DNA of 64,000 bases from NCBI GenBank assembly GCA_009731375.1, contig BJOX01000141.1, forward strand, positions 723,607 through 787,606, in the 5' to 3' direction. Made by a program: the position numbers and the translations under genes. The stretch comes from Paulinella micropora. Taxonomy: Eukaryota; Cercozoa; Imbricatea; Euglyphida. Within the stretch, counting starts at the first letter, position 1. The number at the start of each line of letters is the position of its first letter. Below the pieces are notes generated by a model. That model ran no database searches and had not been told where the DNA came from. It was given only the letters and a program-made list of their open reading frames with translations. Of the stretch, positions 1 through 64,000 are shown piece by piece.

Positions 1-29
1 TATATATATATATATATACAACGTGGTAC

Positions 30-23732
<23,703 letters not shown>

Positions 23733-24307
23733 CTGGTTTATCTTGGTAACTGGTGCAGGTGGCACTTTTTGGCAGGTGGCACTTTTGGGGGTGGGTCGAA
23801 TAGGGTTGTTGTGAAAATCATCAAAACCTTTTGCCTTGCGTGCCTTGGCAAAGCTGAAAGAATGCAACAAAAGAATTGCAAATTATTTGTCAAAACTTTG
23901 TGGTGCAGTTTGATAACCCCTACTCCATCCCGATTCTTCTATTTGGAATCCAGTCTTGTTTTGGGAATCACGCAACGGCCAGCGAGTAATGTCTGCTGCC
24001 GTTGATGCTGGCGTGTTTGTAGGGCAACCAACCGCCATGTTCTCGGCACTTAAGTCGGTGCTGCAAGCTGATAAGGCAGATGTTTCTTCGAAACACTGGT
24101 AAGGTTAACTTGATAGCCTATCGTATGGTCGTGATGAGTCAATACTGGTTGTCATTTCTTTGTACAGTTTAACTATTCTTTCTATCAGTTGAGACTCAGT
24201 TTAAACTATTCTTTCTTGCTATCTATCTATACATATAGAGAGAGAGCAAGTGAGAGAGAGACAGCAAGCGAGAGAGAGAGATAGAGAGAGAAAGAGAGAC
24301 AGAGAGC

Positions 24308-24345
<38 letters not shown>

Positions 24346-24357
24346 GAGAGAGCGCAC

Positions 24358-24440
<83 letters not shown>

Positions 24441-24766
24441 CGCGAGAGTGTGTGTGCAGTTGAGACTCTCTGAGAACGAAGCGCTTGGAGCCCTTGTCAA
24501 TTGTAAATAAGAAACTTAAGAACTAGGAACTTCTCATGCATACTCACAAACCACTACATGCACACTTACAAAACGGGCGTTACATTCAAACTATACCCAC
24601 ACACATCCAAACGACCCGTTCATGTCAAATTTGTATGCGCATACGTTTGTACGCGTGTGCATTCGTAGGTAGTTTGTATGTATAAATATTTCTCTTGCCA
24701 AATTAGCTGGGTCGTAACGCCTATGTACTTTGTCTAACTATCAACCCCCAAAACACATGTAAACAG
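23733..24766. promoter_or_regulatory. Divergent intergenic region, presumed shared promoter and missing GEP first exon
   Basis: The two genes point away from each other here. About 23540-24230 is one of the few low-repeat stretches; 24236-24440 is a (GA)n tract. Positions 24455-24505 resemble the end of the foldback repeat at 11843-11996. No TATA or motif can be assigned with confidence. The GEP start codon should lie here. Confidence 0.25.
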
Positions 24767-63933
<39,167 letters not shown>

Positions 63934-64000
63934 GTGAGAGAGAGAGAGGGTCGGGGGGATAACGCGAGATAAGAAAAGATAAGATAGAAGGGGGGGGGGG

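Noticed and set aside
24455-24510. First exon of GEP (LRLSENEALGALVNC)
   Set aside because: Its end phase does not match the exon at 24767, and the sequence resembles the terminus of the foldback repeat.

Overview
This window is eukaryotic nuclear DNA (spliceosomal introns, a LINE fragment, tRNA-derived SINEs) from a very microsatellite-rich genome, assembled as a scaffold with many N gaps next to homopolymers. Almost every long open frame is a translated tetra-, tri- or pentanucleotide repeat. Between the repeats lie short exons (27-163 nt) that join in phase into two genes, transcribed divergently from about 23.7-24.8 kb.

Minus strand, about 23,732 down to the left edge: 15 exons (about 1.2 kb of coding sequence in 23.7 kb) encode a multi-pass membrane protein with at least six hydrophobic helices. 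These are followed by a short linker, an RGS domain (LEHNEENLDFWVAVEQTK; IYREYV; NDAARPINL) and a Pro/Gln/Ser-rich stretch that runs off the window. The layout recalls the receptor-RGS proteins of plants and some protists (AtRGS1 type).

Plus strand, about 24,767 to the right edge: 33 exons (about 2.0 kb in 39 kb) encode the N-terminal and beta-propeller part of an S9D glutamyl endopeptidase (plant chloroplast GEP / bacterial type), up to the start of the alpha/beta-hydrolase domain. The catalytic triad lies past position 64,000. GEP plus a receptor-RGS protein suggests a plant, alga or other protist rather than an animal, but the taxon cannot be fixed from this window.

The most striking structure is in the introns. 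Nearly every exon is surrounded by arrays of partial copies of itself. Copies of the exon's 5' part, with the 3' splice site, lie only upstream of the intact exon. Copies of its 3' part, with the 5' splice site, lie only downstream. Each partial copy is fused to microsatellite DNA, often at a TATC/ATCT-like word inside the exon. I call these half-exon echoes. They explain most non-microsatellite islands in the window (more than 90 copies around about 28 exons).

A second layer is a set of palindromic repeats. A roughly 150-bp double-hairpin element is present six times, and every copy is 13-34 bp from an exon edge. There are also a foldback MITE-like element (two copies), a third hairpin family (two copies) and a 170-bp TIR element that fills most of the shortest intron of the minus gene. 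Mobile DNA includes a LINE ORF fragment at 14.3-15.35 kb, a 5'-truncated copy at 40.7 kb and two tandem SINEs at 60.3-61.0 kb. The rest is microsatellite: (CTAT/GATA)n, (CATA)n, (GTAG)n, (AAGT)n, (ACT)n, (GTT)n, (CTT)n, (TAATG)n, (CT)n and homopolymers.
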